Assembly: GCA_026397915.1 (NCBI GenBank)
Contig: JAPLTX010000012.1
Span: 106,253 to 170,252, forward strand
DNA length: 64,000 nucleotides
Origin: Verrucomicrobiota bacterium
Lineage (GTDB): Bacteria; Verrucomicrobiota; Verrucomicrobiia; CAIQCK01
Direction of reading: 5' to 3'
The number at the start of each line of letters is the position of its first letter. Positions within the stretch are counted from its first letter, which is position 1. The translations under genes and the position numbers were made by a program. Below are positions 35,380-44,522 of the stretch, piece after piece. Below the pieces are notes generated by a model. It was not told the origin of the DNA and searched no databases. It was given only the letters and a program-made list of their open reading frames with translations.

Positions 35380-36090
35380 ATGAGACTCGACTTTACCAAC
35401 GAACGCGTGCTGGCCGTGGTCGCGCATCCCGACGACGCGGAGTTGCTTTGTGCTGGGACTTTGGCGCGCGCGAAGAGCGACGGCGCGGCCATTGGCATCG
35501 CTGTGCTCTGCAACGGTGACGGCGGCCAGCCGCACAAACCCATCCGCAACCTCGCCGCCGTCCGTCGCCGCGAGATGGACGCCGCGGCGCGGTTGCTGGG
35601 CGCCGAGTTGTTCTGCGGCAACATCTCAGACGGCACGCTCGCTGACGACCGCCCGACACGGTTGCTGTTGACGGAGATCTACCGTCGCTTCCGCCCCTCG
35701 CTGATTCTGGCGCACTCGTTAGCGGACTACCACACCGATCATCGCGTAGCCGGTGTGCTCGCCGAGGTGGCATCGTGGTTCTGCGCATCGCGTGGCCAGA
35801 AGACGAAGTCCGCGCCGTTGCCGGCTTCGCCCGTGCTGTGGTGGATGGACACGGTGAACATGAGCGGCTTCGAGCCGGGCTTCTACGTGGACGTTTCCGG
35901 CTTCATGTCGCTGAAGGAGAAAATGCTGGCGTGCCATCGCAGCCAGATGGCGCGCAGCGCCGACAGCAGTTTCTCGCCGCTGCTGGACCTGATGCGCCTC
36001 CAAGCCCGCGCGCGCGGCACACAGGCCGGTGTCGCGGCAGCGGAGGCGTTCCGCGCGCACCACGCGTTCAAACGAGCGCGGGCGTGGTAA
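35380..36090 (+). CDS. PIG-L/LmbE-family deacetylase
   Basis: A 236-residue protein with the zinc-site motif AHPDDAE (H16, D18, D19) and the second motif HTDHRVAG. The family removes N-acetyl groups from GlcNAc-containing or similar amides. It lies 4 bases after the NagB-like gene, and the pair resembles a deacetylate-then-deaminate sequence on an amino sugar (inference). No signal peptide, so it is cytoplasmic. Confidence 0.88.
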   Translation: MRLDFTNERVLAVVAHPDDAELLCAGTLARAKSDGAAIGIAVLCNGDGGQPHKPIRNLAAVRRREMDAAARLLGAELFCGNISDGTLADDRPTRLLLTEIYRRFRPSLILAHSLADYHTDHRVAGVLAEVASWFCASRGQKTKSAPLPASPVLWWMDTVNMSGFEPGFYVDVSGFMSLKEKMLACHRSQMARSADSSFSPLLDLMRLQARARGTQAGVAAAEAFRAHHAFKRARAW

Positions 36091-36116
36091 GCCATTTTTC
36101 TTGAAAAGAAAGAGCT

Positions 36117-36878
36117 ATGAGTAATCCCAAACCAGCCACCTTTGTCCCAGCCGATGCCGCGACGTTTCGCTACATCGAGAAATCGAATCCGCAAAATTCC
36201 AACCTCCAGCTCCTAACCTACGGCATCTATGAACTGAGCAGGCATATCCAATCCAGCCCGCTGGTTCATTCGACCGAAGAATCGCTGCTGTTCTGCTGGA
36301 AAGGCGAAGTCACCGTGACACTCAGCGGTGCGAGCTATTTGTTGCGCAACTACGACGTGCTTTACATCCCGCGCGGTGCCGCCTACCAACTTGGCCAAAA
36401 CGCGGGCGAGAGCCGCGTGGTCGTTTGCCGCGCGCCGGCGGAGAAGGCGCATCCGGCGTTTCACGCGAAGTGGAGCGAGTTTTCGCGCGACGAACGCCGC
36501 ATCCGGCACCTGAATGGCAAGGACGTGTTTCTAATGTTCGACGTGAGCGAGCCGGCTGAGAAGCTCATCGCCGGCTACACGATCTTCCAGCCCGGCCAGC
36601 GCTCGTGGCCGCCGCACAACCATACTGATCAGGAGGAGGTCTATATCTTCATCAAGGGCCACGGCTCGATGGAGGTCTATGCCGACGAGGAGACCAAGAG
36701 TTTCGTGCGGTCGGTGGGCGAGGGCGACGCGGTAACAATTCCGTTGTTGAACTATCATCCTGTCTTCAGCCAGGAGGAGGAACTGCATTTCATCTGGTGC
36801 ATCGCCGGCAACCGCTACTGGGTCGGCGACAAGAACAAGGATTTCATGAGCGGCAAGGTGGAGAAGTTGACGACCTGA
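36117..36878 (+). CDS. IolB/KduI-like bicupin isomerase
   Basis: A 253-residue protein with two cupin domains. Metal-type motifs are seen in the second: WPPHNHTDQEEVYIFIKGHG (H, H, E) with a later H in LLNYHPVF. This spacing resembles 5-deoxyglucuronate isomerase (IolB) and 5-keto-4-deoxyuronate isomerase (KduI). It would convert a uronate-like ring sugar to its keto form. Fifth gene of the operon; the exact substrate is open. Confidence 0.72.
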   Translation: MSNPKPATFVPADAATFRYIEKSNPQNSNLQLLTYGIYELSRHIQSSPLVHSTEESLLFCWKGEVTVTLSGASYLLRNYDVLYIPRGAAYQLGQNAGESRVVVCRAPAEKAHPAFHAKWSEFSRDERRIRHLNGKDVFLMFDVSEPAEKLIAGYTIFQPGQRSWPPHNHTDQEEVYIFIKGHGSMEVYADEETKSFVRSVGEGDAVTIPLLNYHPVFSQEEELHFIWCIAGNRYWVGDKNKDFMSGKVEKLTT

Positions 36879-36891
36879 CGCAGGAGGAAAC

Positions 36892-39636
36892 ATGAATATG
36901 GAACGGCTCGTTGTCGGGCTGACGCTGCTGGCGTCGGCGTGGAGCGCGTTTGCGGAGTGGTCGTTGCACGAGCAGTTCGACCGCGTGCTCGTCTATGACG
37001 GCCAGTTCCTGCGCGAATACGCCTACAAGCCGCGCGACATCCGCGGGCCGCACAGCGGCATGTTCATCTGGGCGGTCTCCCCGCTGAAGGACGGCAAGCT
37101 GAAGCCGTATTCGAAAGGCATGGAGATCAAGGGCGAGTTGCGGGCGGGCCAGTTGCTGGTGTCGGGCGAGTCGGTGATGAATCCGACCGTGGTCGAGTTC
37201 GTTGTGAGCGGCGGCAGCCGACTGGAACTGGAGTTTGGCCTGTGCGACCTCGCGCTGGAGAAAGGCAACAAAGGCACGTTGTTGAAGATCGAGTTGCTTG
37301 CTGGCGGCAAGTCGTTCATTGAAACGGTGACGATCGCCGAGAACCGCTGGCAGAAGAAGACGGTAGTGCTGCCAAAAGCCGACCGCGTGCTCGTGCGGCT
37401 GATGGCGTCGCGCCGCGGCGGCGGCACGAACTGGACGGGGCTGGTCGTGCGCGGCGATGGCGAGGTTGGCACGCGCGAGCAGGCGCGTGCCCTGTCGCCG
37501 AAGCGCAATAGCATCGGTAAGCTCGACGTGACGTTGAAACCCTCGCCGCATCGCGTCACAGCGAAGCCCGGCTACGACATCCTGTTCTACCGCGACAAGC
37601 CGTTCCTGAGCTTCGCCACCAAAGGCAATCCTGCCGGCTCGGAGGAGATGCAGGGGAAGCTCGGCTTCAACACGTTCTACGTCGAAGGTATGGGGTTTGG
37701 GCGTTATTGGCCGGAAGGCGCGCCGGGCGTGGTCGTGCCGCCGGACTCGGTCATCCATCACGACCTGCGGCTCAGCCAGCAGTTCGACATGCCGTTCAAG
37801 GCCACCATCAGCATGGCGCATTGCTCGCCGTTCCTGCCGCCGTGGCTGGTGAAGAAGGAGAACCTCGGTCTCGAAGGCCATCAACTCCGTCGCGGCGGCG
37901 ACACGCACACGTCGTTCATCAAGCCCGCCACGCTGCGATGGCACAAGACCGGCCTCGAAGGTTGGGTGAAACCGTTCCTCGACCAGCCGTCGCTGTTCGT
38001 GTTCGGCCAGGAAGATGACGCGAGCCTGTGGGACGATTATTCGGCCGATGCGGCGGCGAGTTGGCGCGTGTGGTTGCGGAAACGGTTCGCCGGCGACTTT
38101 AAGGCGTTCAGCGATTACGTCGGCGGTGTGCGCGGCTCCGACGGCTTCGACGGCGTGCCGCAACCGAAACGGTTCGAGCCGGACGAGCGTTTCGGTTTCC
38201 CGATGCGGCTGGCGTATCTGAAACTCCAGTGGATCACAGAGAGCTACGGCGATTATCTAGCGGAGTTGTTCGCGCACATGCGCAAGCTGGCGCCGGGCGT
38301 GCCGCTGACGCAGCGGTTCGTCAACTGGCCCGGCGGGCCGACTGTCTGCAAGCGCGTCGGGTTCGACTACAACTACACCTTCAGCCACCTGACCACGGAA
38401 GGCGTGCCGAACGGCTACGGCATCGGCAGGAAAATCTGGACCGGCATCTATGCGCACATGGGCACGCTGCCGTTGCCGCGCGGCGGCTCCATCGGCAAGG
38501 CATACAGCCGGACCATTCGCCGCGGGCCGATGACGCGCGCCGAGTGGGAACTCAACGCGTTCACCATCCTCGCCAATGGCGGCTGCGGCTTCGAGTATTC
38601 GACGCTGGTGCCGACGTGGGGGTTGCAGTGGGAGACATCGGCTCTCTACAACGCGGACGGCAAACTCACGCCGACCGGTGAGGCTAGCGCGCCGGTAATC
38701 AAAGAGGCGCTGGAGAACGCGCGCTACATGATGCATTACGAGCAGCATCCCGACGTGGCGGTGTTTCACGACGCGAGCTTCAACTCCACGCCGTTCGGTG
38801 GAGCGTGGGGCCAGTCGAAGGTCGGCATCTACACGCTCATCCGCGAGACCGGTTTCCACTTCGATCCGCTCTCCGAGAGCGACATGACCGCCGAGAAGCT
38901 CCGCGGTCGCAAGGTGCTCGTGCTTGCGGGCAGCCTCTCGCTGGCGCCGGAGGTCCAGTCGGCCATCCGCGATTACGTGCGCGGCGGAGGCACACTGGTG
39001 ACGGTGTTCTGCTCCGACGGCGCGGGTTTCCCCGGCTGCAACAGCTACGACTACGCTTGCAAGGTGCGCGCGAGCGCCGCGCAGAAATCGTTCGACGAGC
39101 CGAAGGCGGCGGCGCATCTCGGCGACGTGCTCGGCATCCGCTCGGGCGGCGGCGTGACGTCGCGCGAGCGGATGAAGTCCGAGCGCCACGGCGTGATCCC
39201 GCTGAAAGACTTCAACGCGCTCTCCAAGGAAGGCCGCTGGGTGAAACAGGAGGCTTGCTGTGCAAGACTCACGCCGCGGCCGGAGGCGAAAGTTCTCGCG
39301 ACCTTCGAAGACGGCTCGCCTGCCGCCATCGAACATCATTTCGGCAAAGGCCGCGCCATCACGTTCGCGTTCGACCTTGGCCTCATCGCCAACAACCTGA
39401 CCGTCCCGCCGCTCTACACGTGGTGGTCGGATCTGCTGGCCTCGCTCGGCTGCCGCAAGGTCGTGGACACCGGCAACTGGTTTGTTGAGGCAGGCGCCTG
39501 GCACGATGACGACGGCAACCGCCTCATCATCCTCGTCAACCACGACTCCTCAAGTCCACAGGAAGCGAAGCTCCCCGATGGCAATACGGTCCGACTCGAA
39601 CCCGGGCGTGCGAAGACAATCGTGTTGAGGAAGTGA
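36892..39636 (+). CDS. Secreted GH42-like beta-galactosidase-type protein
   Basis: A 914-residue protein with a signal peptide (LTLLASAWSAFAE) and a strong AGGAGG site 5 bases before ATG 36892. An N-terminal beta-sandwich of about 220 residues precedes a TIM barrel (SFATKGNPAG ... FVFGQEDDASLWDDY). A trimerisation-like, class-I-amidotransferase-fold domain follows (VLVLAGSLSLAPEVQSAIRDYVRGGGTL split across two strands). That order is GH42-like. The usual Asn-Glu acid/base pair is not obvious; the barrel has QEDD instead. It ends the operon. Confidence 0.7.
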   Translation: MNMERLVVGLTLLASAWSAFAEWSLHEQFDRVLVYDGQFLREYAYKPRDIRGPHSGMFIWAVSPLKDGKLKPYSKGMEIKGELRAGQLLVSGESVMNPTVVEFVVSGGSRLELEFGLCDLALEKGNKGTLLKIELLAGGKSFIETVTIAENRWQKKTVVLPKADRVLVRLMASRRGGGTNWTGLVVRGDGEVGTREQARALSPKRNSIGKLDVTLKPSPHRVTAKPGYDILFYRDKPFLSFATKGNPAGSEEMQGKLGFNTFYVEGMGFGRYWPEGAPGVVVPPDSVIHHDLRLSQQFDMPFKATISMAHCSPFLPPWLVKKENLGLEGHQLRRGGDTHTSFIKPATLRWHKTGLEGWVKPFLDQPSLFVFGQEDDASLWDDYSADAAASWRVWLRKRFAGDFKAFSDYVGGVRGSDGFDGVPQPKRFEPDERFGFPMRLAYLKLQWITESYGDYLAELFAHMRKLAPGVPLTQRFVNWPGGPTVCKRVGFDYNYTFSHLTTEGVPNGYGIGRKIWTGIYAHMGTLPLPRGGSIGKAYSRTIRRGPMTRAEWELNAFTILANGGCGFEYSTLVPTWGLQWETSALYNADGKLTPTGEASAPVIKEALENARYMMHYEQHPDVAVFHDASFNSTPFGGAWGQSKVGIYTLIRETGFHFDPLSESDMTAEKLRGRKVLVLAGSLSLAPEVQSAIRDYVRGGGTLVTVFCSDGAGFPGCNSYDYACKVRASAAQKSFDEPKAAAHLGDVLGIRSGGGVTSRERMKSERHGVIPLKDFNALSKEGRWVKQEACCARLTPRPEAKVLATFEDGSPAAIEHHFGKGRAITFAFDLGLIANNLTVPPLYTWWSDLLASLGCRKVVDTGNWFVEAGAWHDDDGNRLIILVNHDSSSPQEAKLPDGNTVRLEPGRAKTIVLRK

Positions 39637-39752
39637 AGCGAACCAAATTCGTGACACGCGGCAGGTGAAGTGCGAAGATGCACAGGTCGGCGCTGTGCGA
39701 CAACCCCGCCGGAATGATCGCAAGTTCGTCCTCAACCCATAGGAGCCGTGTC

Positions 39753-42542
39753 ATGACTGGAAAAAGAATCCCCATCCATCGGTCATTGTTTGTCGCGCTG
39801 TGTGTTGCCGCGTTGGCTGGGAGCGCCGTGGCGGGGTCGTTGGGCGCGCAGGAGCCGGCGGCTTGGAAGGCCGGCGTGGCGTCGGTGAAAATCACGCCGG
39901 AGGGGCCGGTTTGGATGGCGGGCTATGCGTCGCGCAAGAAACCTTCCGAAGGTGTGGCGGCCAATCTCTTCGCCAAAGCGCTCGCCATCGAAGACCCGCG
40001 TGGGACGCGGCTGGTCATCGTGACGATGGACCTCATTAGCGTGCCGCGACCGCTGCGCGACTGGCTGGAGAAACAGGTGAAAGAAAAGTTCGGCCTGCCG
40101 CAAGCGTCGCTGCTGATGAACGCCTCACACACGCACTGCGGGCCGGAACTGCGCGTGTCGCGGCTCGACGACGACATCAAAGCCGAATTCGTGCCCGCGG
40201 CGGAGAAGTATATGGCGCGCTTGCAGGAGCAACTCGTGACGCTCGTCGGCGACGCGCTCAAACGGCTCGCGCCGGCGAAGCTGGATTTCCAGCGCGCGCG
40301 CTGCGGCTTCGCCATGAACCGACGCCGGCCCGTTCCCACCGGCTACAACAACGCGCCGAACTCCGACGGGCCGGTGGACCACGAGGTGCCGGTGCTGCGC
40401 GTGCGCGATGCGCAGGGCAAGCTCGCGGCTGTGTTGTTCGGCTACGCCTGCCACAACACCACCTGTGGCGACCTCATGATACGCGGCGATTACGCCGGCT
40501 ACGCGCAGCAGTATTTCGAGGAAGCGCACCCGGGCGTGACGGCGATGTTCATGACGGGCTGCGGTGCGGACCAGAATCCGTATCCCCGGCGCACCGAGGA
40601 GCTATGCAAGTATCACGGCCGCTCGCTGGCTGTGGCCGTGGACGCGGCGCTGGAGACCGTGCCGAAGCCGTTGCGCGGGCCGCTGAGCGTGGCGTTCGCG
40701 GACGTGACGCTCGATTTCGCGCCGGTGCCACCGCGCGAGGAGTTGGAGAAGACCGCCGCGACGGGCAAGGAGCCGCAACGCGGCCACGCCGCGCGTTTGC
40801 TGAAACAACTCAAAGAGGAAGGCAAGATTCGCTCGACGTATCCGTGCCCGGTGCAGGTGGCGCGCTTTGGCAACGATTTGACGCTCATTGCCATCGCTGG
40901 CGAGACGTGCGTGGATTTCTCGCTGCGCCTAAAGCGCGAGCTGGCCGGCCCGGCGGTCTGGGTGGCGGGTTACAGCAACGACGTGTTCGGCTACCTGCCG
41001 TCGCTGCGCGTGCTGCGTGAGGGCGGCTACGAGGCGGGCGGCGCGATGGTGTGGGGTTCGCTGCCGGGGCCGTTTACGGAGACGGTCGAGGAACGTGTCG
41101 TTTCCACGATTCTGAAGATGGCGCGCAAGCCGATTCATTCCGTGCCGGCCGCCGTGGATTTGAAGATCGGCGAGCAGGCGACGGTGAAAATGTGCGACGG
41201 CAAGGCCGCGACGGTGAAGCTGCTCGGCGTGGAAGAGAAGCGCGACAGTCTTCGCCACGCCATGCGCGGGGCGCTCGTGGCGGTGGAAGTAAATGGCCAG
41301 CAGGTCACGCTGAACTGCGCGACCTATCATCTGCCGGTCACGATGGGCGGCGTGCAGATAGATTGTCCCGTCGTCAAGGGCTACAACGAAGGCGGCGACC
41401 ACTGGGGCCTCGACGCCGACGCGCGGCTGCGGCTCTGGCCGGCGGGTTACCCGTGGATCACGCCGGGCACGTTCCGCTATCCGCTTAACGAGCGATGGTT
41501 CGCCAGTCACACGTTGATGGCCAACCAGATCGCCGACGGCGAGCAGGTGAAGAAGAAGCCGGTCTATTATCATTGGGGTCTCGACTTCGGCGGCGCGGAG
41601 CGGATGGAGGATGTCTTGGCTGCCACCGACGGCGTGGTCGTGTCGGTCGCCAATGAGGTTTTGGAGAAGGGCAAGTATCCGCCGCTGGTGAAGCCGCGCT
41701 TGGACGTGATCTATCTGCGCGACGGGCGCGGCTGGTTTTATCGCTACAGCCATCTCGATTTGATTGACCCAGCCGTGAAGCTGGGCGCGAAGATCAAGAT
41801 CGGCCAGAAAATCGGAGTGCTCGGCAAAAAAGGCGCCAGCGGCGGCTGGTCGCATCTGCATTTCGACATCGTCGCGCCGCAACCGAGCGGCCGATGGGGC
41901 ATCCTGGAACCTTACGTGCTTGTCTGGCAGGCGTATCACGACACGCATCCGCTCGCCGTGTTGCAGGCCGTCGCGCGTCCGCATCAACTGGCCGCCGTGG
42001 GCGAGCCTGTCACGCTCGACGGCAGCCGCTCGTGGAGCCGCAGCGGCACGAACCACCTCGCCAGCTACTCGTGGGCTTTCAGCGACAGCAAGAGCGCGCG
42101 CGGCGCGAAGGGCCAGCGGCGTTTCACCAAGCCCGGCACCTACAGCGAGATTCTCAAGGTCGCCGACAAGGACGGCAACATCAGCTACGACTTCGCCGAG
42201 GTTCGAGTGCGCGACGCAACCCAGCCCGACCAGCAACCGCCGGGAATCCACGCCGCCTATTGGCCGACGTTCGGCATCAAGGCGGACGATGAGGTCACGT
42301 TCAAGGTCCGCTCTTTTTACGTCGCGCCCGATGAGGGCGAAGAGGAATGGGATTTTGGCGACGGCACGCCCGCCGTCCGCGTGCGCTCCGACGGCAACGC
42401 GCAGGCGCTGGCGCCCGACGGTTACGCGATCACGACGCACCGCTACCGCGACGCCGGCCATTACCTCGTCAAAGTCTCCCGCACGAACCGCCGCGGCGAG
42501 ACCGCCACCGCCCGCCTGAACGTGGTGGTAGCGCCGAGATAG
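39753..42542 (+). CDS. Neutral ceramidase-like / M23 peptidase-like / PKD multidomain secreted protein
   Basis: A 929-residue protein with a signal peptide. Residues about 35-450 are a neutral/alkaline ceramidase N-terminal domain (ITPEGPVWMAGYASRK, zinc motif SHTHCGP, YACHNTTCG). After a linker comes a LytM/M23-like domain with H607-x-x-x-D611 (HWGLD) and the H701-L-H703 motif (SHLHFDI). Two PKD-type sandwiches end the protein (about 740-825 and 835-929, with WDFGDGTPAV). Start 39753 has an AGGAG site. M23 enzymes cut peptidoglycan cross-bridges; ceramidases hydrolyse N-acyl amides. The fusion is unusual. Confidence 0.85.
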   Translation: MTGKRIPIHRSLFVALCVAALAGSAVAGSLGAQEPAAWKAGVASVKITPEGPVWMAGYASRKKPSEGVAANLFAKALAIEDPRGTRLVIVTMDLISVPRPLRDWLEKQVKEKFGLPQASLLMNASHTHCGPELRVSRLDDDIKAEFVPAAEKYMARLQEQLVTLVGDALKRLAPAKLDFQRARCGFAMNRRRPVPTGYNNAPNSDGPVDHEVPVLRVRDAQGKLAAVLFGYACHNTTCGDLMIRGDYAGYAQQYFEEAHPGVTAMFMTGCGADQNPYPRRTEELCKYHGRSLAVAVDAALETVPKPLRGPLSVAFADVTLDFAPVPPREELEKTAATGKEPQRGHAARLLKQLKEEGKIRSTYPCPVQVARFGNDLTLIAIAGETCVDFSLRLKRELAGPAVWVAGYSNDVFGYLPSLRVLREGGYEAGGAMVWGSLPGPFTETVEERVVSTILKMARKPIHSVPAAVDLKIGEQATVKMCDGKAATVKLLGVEEKRDSLRHAMRGALVAVEVNGQQVTLNCATYHLPVTMGGVQIDCPVVKGYNEGGDHWGLDADARLRLWPAGYPWITPGTFRYPLNERWFASHTLMANQIADGEQVKKKPVYYHWGLDFGGAERMEDVLAATDGVVVSVANEVLEKGKYPPLVKPRLDVIYLRDGRGWFYRYSHLDLIDPAVKLGAKIKIGQKIGVLGKKGASGGWSHLHFDIVAPQPSGRWGILEPYVLVWQAYHDTHPLAVLQAVARPHQLAAVGEPVTLDGSRSWSRSGTNHLASYSWAFSDSKSARGAKGQRRFTKPGTYSEILKVADKDGNISYDFAEVRVRDATQPDQQPPGIHAAYWPTFGIKADDEVTFKVRSFYVAPDEGEEEWDFGDGTPAVRVRSDGNAQALAPDGYAITTHRYRDAGHYLVKVSRTNRRGETATARLNVVVAPR

Positions 42543-42548
42543 GCAGTC

Positions 42549-43399
42549 ATGCCGATCTCGTTCGTCCAACTTCATCAGGTGGAACCGTCGCCGGCGGCGC
42601 GGCGGTTGTTGTGGCATGTCCTCTCCATCGGTTGCGTGTGGCGGGACGAACCGGAGGCGCATCCGGCGCTCGACAAGGCGGGCGTGTTCCTCTGCCGTGT
42701 CGTGTCGTGTCGGGGCGCGGCGCATTGGTGCTGCCGGGCCGGCGCTGGGAACTGTGCGCGGGACCGCGTTGCTGGTTGGTGGACATGGGGCAGCGGCGGA
42801 CTTATCGGCCTGCGGCTGGCCAGCGGTTGGTGACAGCGGGATTCCGGTTTGCAGGCCCCGGCCTCGACGCGTGGCGCGAAGCGCTGAATGGCGGCGGCGA
42901 ATTCCGTTTCGGGTCGCTGGCGGAGATGCTGTTTCTGCACCGGGCGCAAAGCCGGCTATTGCGGTTGGTCACGCGACGGCCGGCGGGCTACGAGTGGCAG
43001 GTGCATGAAACCATCACGGGCGTCCTCGGCCGTTTGCTGGCTGCGCGGCGGGTGTTCACGGCGTCGTCGCCAGCGACGCCGGCACCGGTCAGGCGCGTGC
43101 TCGATGAGGTGCTGGCCGACCCGGCGCGGGCATGGCGCGCGGCGGAACTGGCCGGCATCGCGCGAGTGAGCTACTCCGGGCTGCGGGCGCTTTTCAGGGA
43201 GACGCAGCACGAGAGTCTTCACGATTTCCTACGGCGCACACGGCTCGACCAGGCGCGACTGTTGCTCGCGGATGACCGGCCCGCGGTGAAGGAGATCGCG
43301 CTACGGCTGAACTTTTCCAGCGAGTTCTACTTCAGTCATTGGTTTCGGCGGAACACCGGCGTCAGCCCGTCGCAGTTCCGCCGCAGTGCCCGCGACTAA
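42549..43399 (+). CDS. AraC-family regulator, frame interrupted by a (CGTGT)3 repeat
   Basis: The N-terminal part reads from ATG 42549 (LHQVEPSPAARRLLWHVLSIG) to about 42705. The rest, including the C-terminal AraC domain (WRAAELAGIARVSYSGLRALF and VKEIALRLNFSSEFYFSHWFRR), reads in another frame to 43399. Three CGTGT copies lie at the junction (42696-42710). With two copies the frame would be continuous and give RVVSGRGALVLPG, a normal sequence for this family, about 281 residues. It follows the ceramidase fusion by 6 bases. Either phase-variable, recently mutated, or a sequencing error. Confidence 0.8.
42696..42710. repeat. Pentanucleotide tract (CGTGT)3
   Basis: Three perfect CGTGT units inside the AraC coding sequence. 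Loss of one unit restores the reading frame across the junction. Confidence 0.85.
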
Positions 43400-43418
43400 C
43401 GCCGGCGGGGCAGAGTGA

Positions 43419-43437
43419 CCCGCCACGGAGTGGCGGG
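43419..43437. terminator. Hairpin between convergent genes
   Basis: A perfect 8-bp stem cccgccac/gtggcggg with a 3-nt loop, 19 bases after the AraC stop and 8 bases before the end of the minus-strand isomerase gene. It also matches a REP-type palindrome form. No T-run. Confidence 0.5.
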
Positions 43438-43445
43438 CTACGAAG

Positions 43446-44330
43446 CTACACGTCGCACACCTTCGCTGCGTGGCGCAGCGCCTCGAGCTTGTCGGACCAC
43501 GTCGGAATGAACTCCTGCGCAACGAAACCCTTGTAACCGATTTCCACGATCGTCTTCATCACGGCGGGATAATTGATCTCCTGCGTCTCGTCCAGTTCGG
43601 CGCGGCCGGGCACGCCGGCGGTGTGGATGTGTCCGATGACATCCTTGTATTGTCGCAGCCGGCGGATCACGTCGCCGTTCATGATTTGCACATGGTAGAT
43701 GTCGAACAACAGCTTCATCCGCGGCGAATCCATCCGGCGGATCAACTCGACGCAGAAATCCACGTTGTCGCCGAAATAGCCGGGATGGCCCTTCATCGGG
43801 TGCGTGTTGTCGCGCGTGTTCAAATGCTCGAGACAGAGGTTCACCTTTTTCTCCTCCGCGTAAGCGATCACCTGCTTCCAGCACGCGATGCAGTTCTTCG
43901 CGGCCTGCTCGTCGGTGATGCCTTTTTCCCTCATGCCGGTGAAGGTGATGACGTTCTCGCAGCCGTTGGCGACGGCGAGGTCAATGCCCTCGCGCAGCTT
44001 CTGGAGGCAGAACTCATGGTTGGCCGGGTTGAGCGGCCCGCGCGAGAACCCGTGGCTGCCGACGAGGGAGATCTTCAGGCCGAGTTTGCGGATCATTGGG
44101 TAATGCTTCGCTCCGACGCCCTCCATCGCCTCCAGCCCGATGTCGCGGCAGTGCTTCGCCAGCTCCTCGGTTGGCATCGGGTTGAAACACCAGCCCATGA
44201 TGGACTGCCGGATGCGGCGGTTGCGGATTTTGAAATTGCTCTCCACGCGCGGCGCGGCGGAGGTGGCGGTGGCAGTGGCGCACGCAGCCAGCGTGCCGAA
44301 CAATTGGCGGCGGGTGAGGGTCGGGTTCAT
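43446..44330 (-). CDS. Exported hydroxypyruvate isomerase-like TIM barrel
   Basis: A 294-residue protein; start 44330 is preferred (AAAGGAA site) over 44348. A Tat-like leader (TRRQLFGTLAACATATATSA) precedes a barrel with metal-ligand segments NLCLEHLNTRDN, LLFDIYHVQIM, GHIHTAGVPGR and FVAQEF. This is the hydroxypyruvate isomerase/IolE-like group. An exported isomerase fits an extracytoplasmic sugar step better than hydroxypyruvate metabolism. It is divergent from the reductase at 44523 with a 192-base gap. Confidence 0.85.
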   Translation of the reverse strand: MNPTLTRRQLFGTLAACATATATSAAPRVESNFKIRNRRIRQSIMGWCFNPMPTEELAKHCRDIGLEAMEGVGAKHYPMIRKLGLKISLVGSHGFSRGPLNPANHEFCLQKLREGIDLAVANGCENVITFTGMREKGITDEQAAKNCIACWKQVIAYAEEKKVNLCLEHLNTRDNTHPMKGHPGYFGDNVDFCVELIRRMDSPRMKLLFDIYHVQIMNGDVIRRLRQYKDVIGHIHTAGVPGRAELDETQEINYPAVMKTIVEIGYKGFVAQEFIPTWSDKLEALRHAAKVCDV

Positions 44331-44522
44331 CAGTGGTTCCTTTAGCACTGCCGCACGGCTGAGTCTAGCGTGTGATGCACGTTTTCAGACACAGCGATAT
44401 TGTGATGGCCCGGCCGGCCGTTACAAACGCAAGACCCGCCGGCACGGCTGGCAGTTTTCGCAAGGCGTTTGGCGGGTTTCGCATGTTGTCCGCGCGGCGG
44501 TTGTGGCATTCTGCGCGACAGC

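Noticed and set aside
36117..36878. Firm KduI or IolB assignment
   Set aside because: The second-cupin metal motif fits both families; the sequence alone does not separate them.
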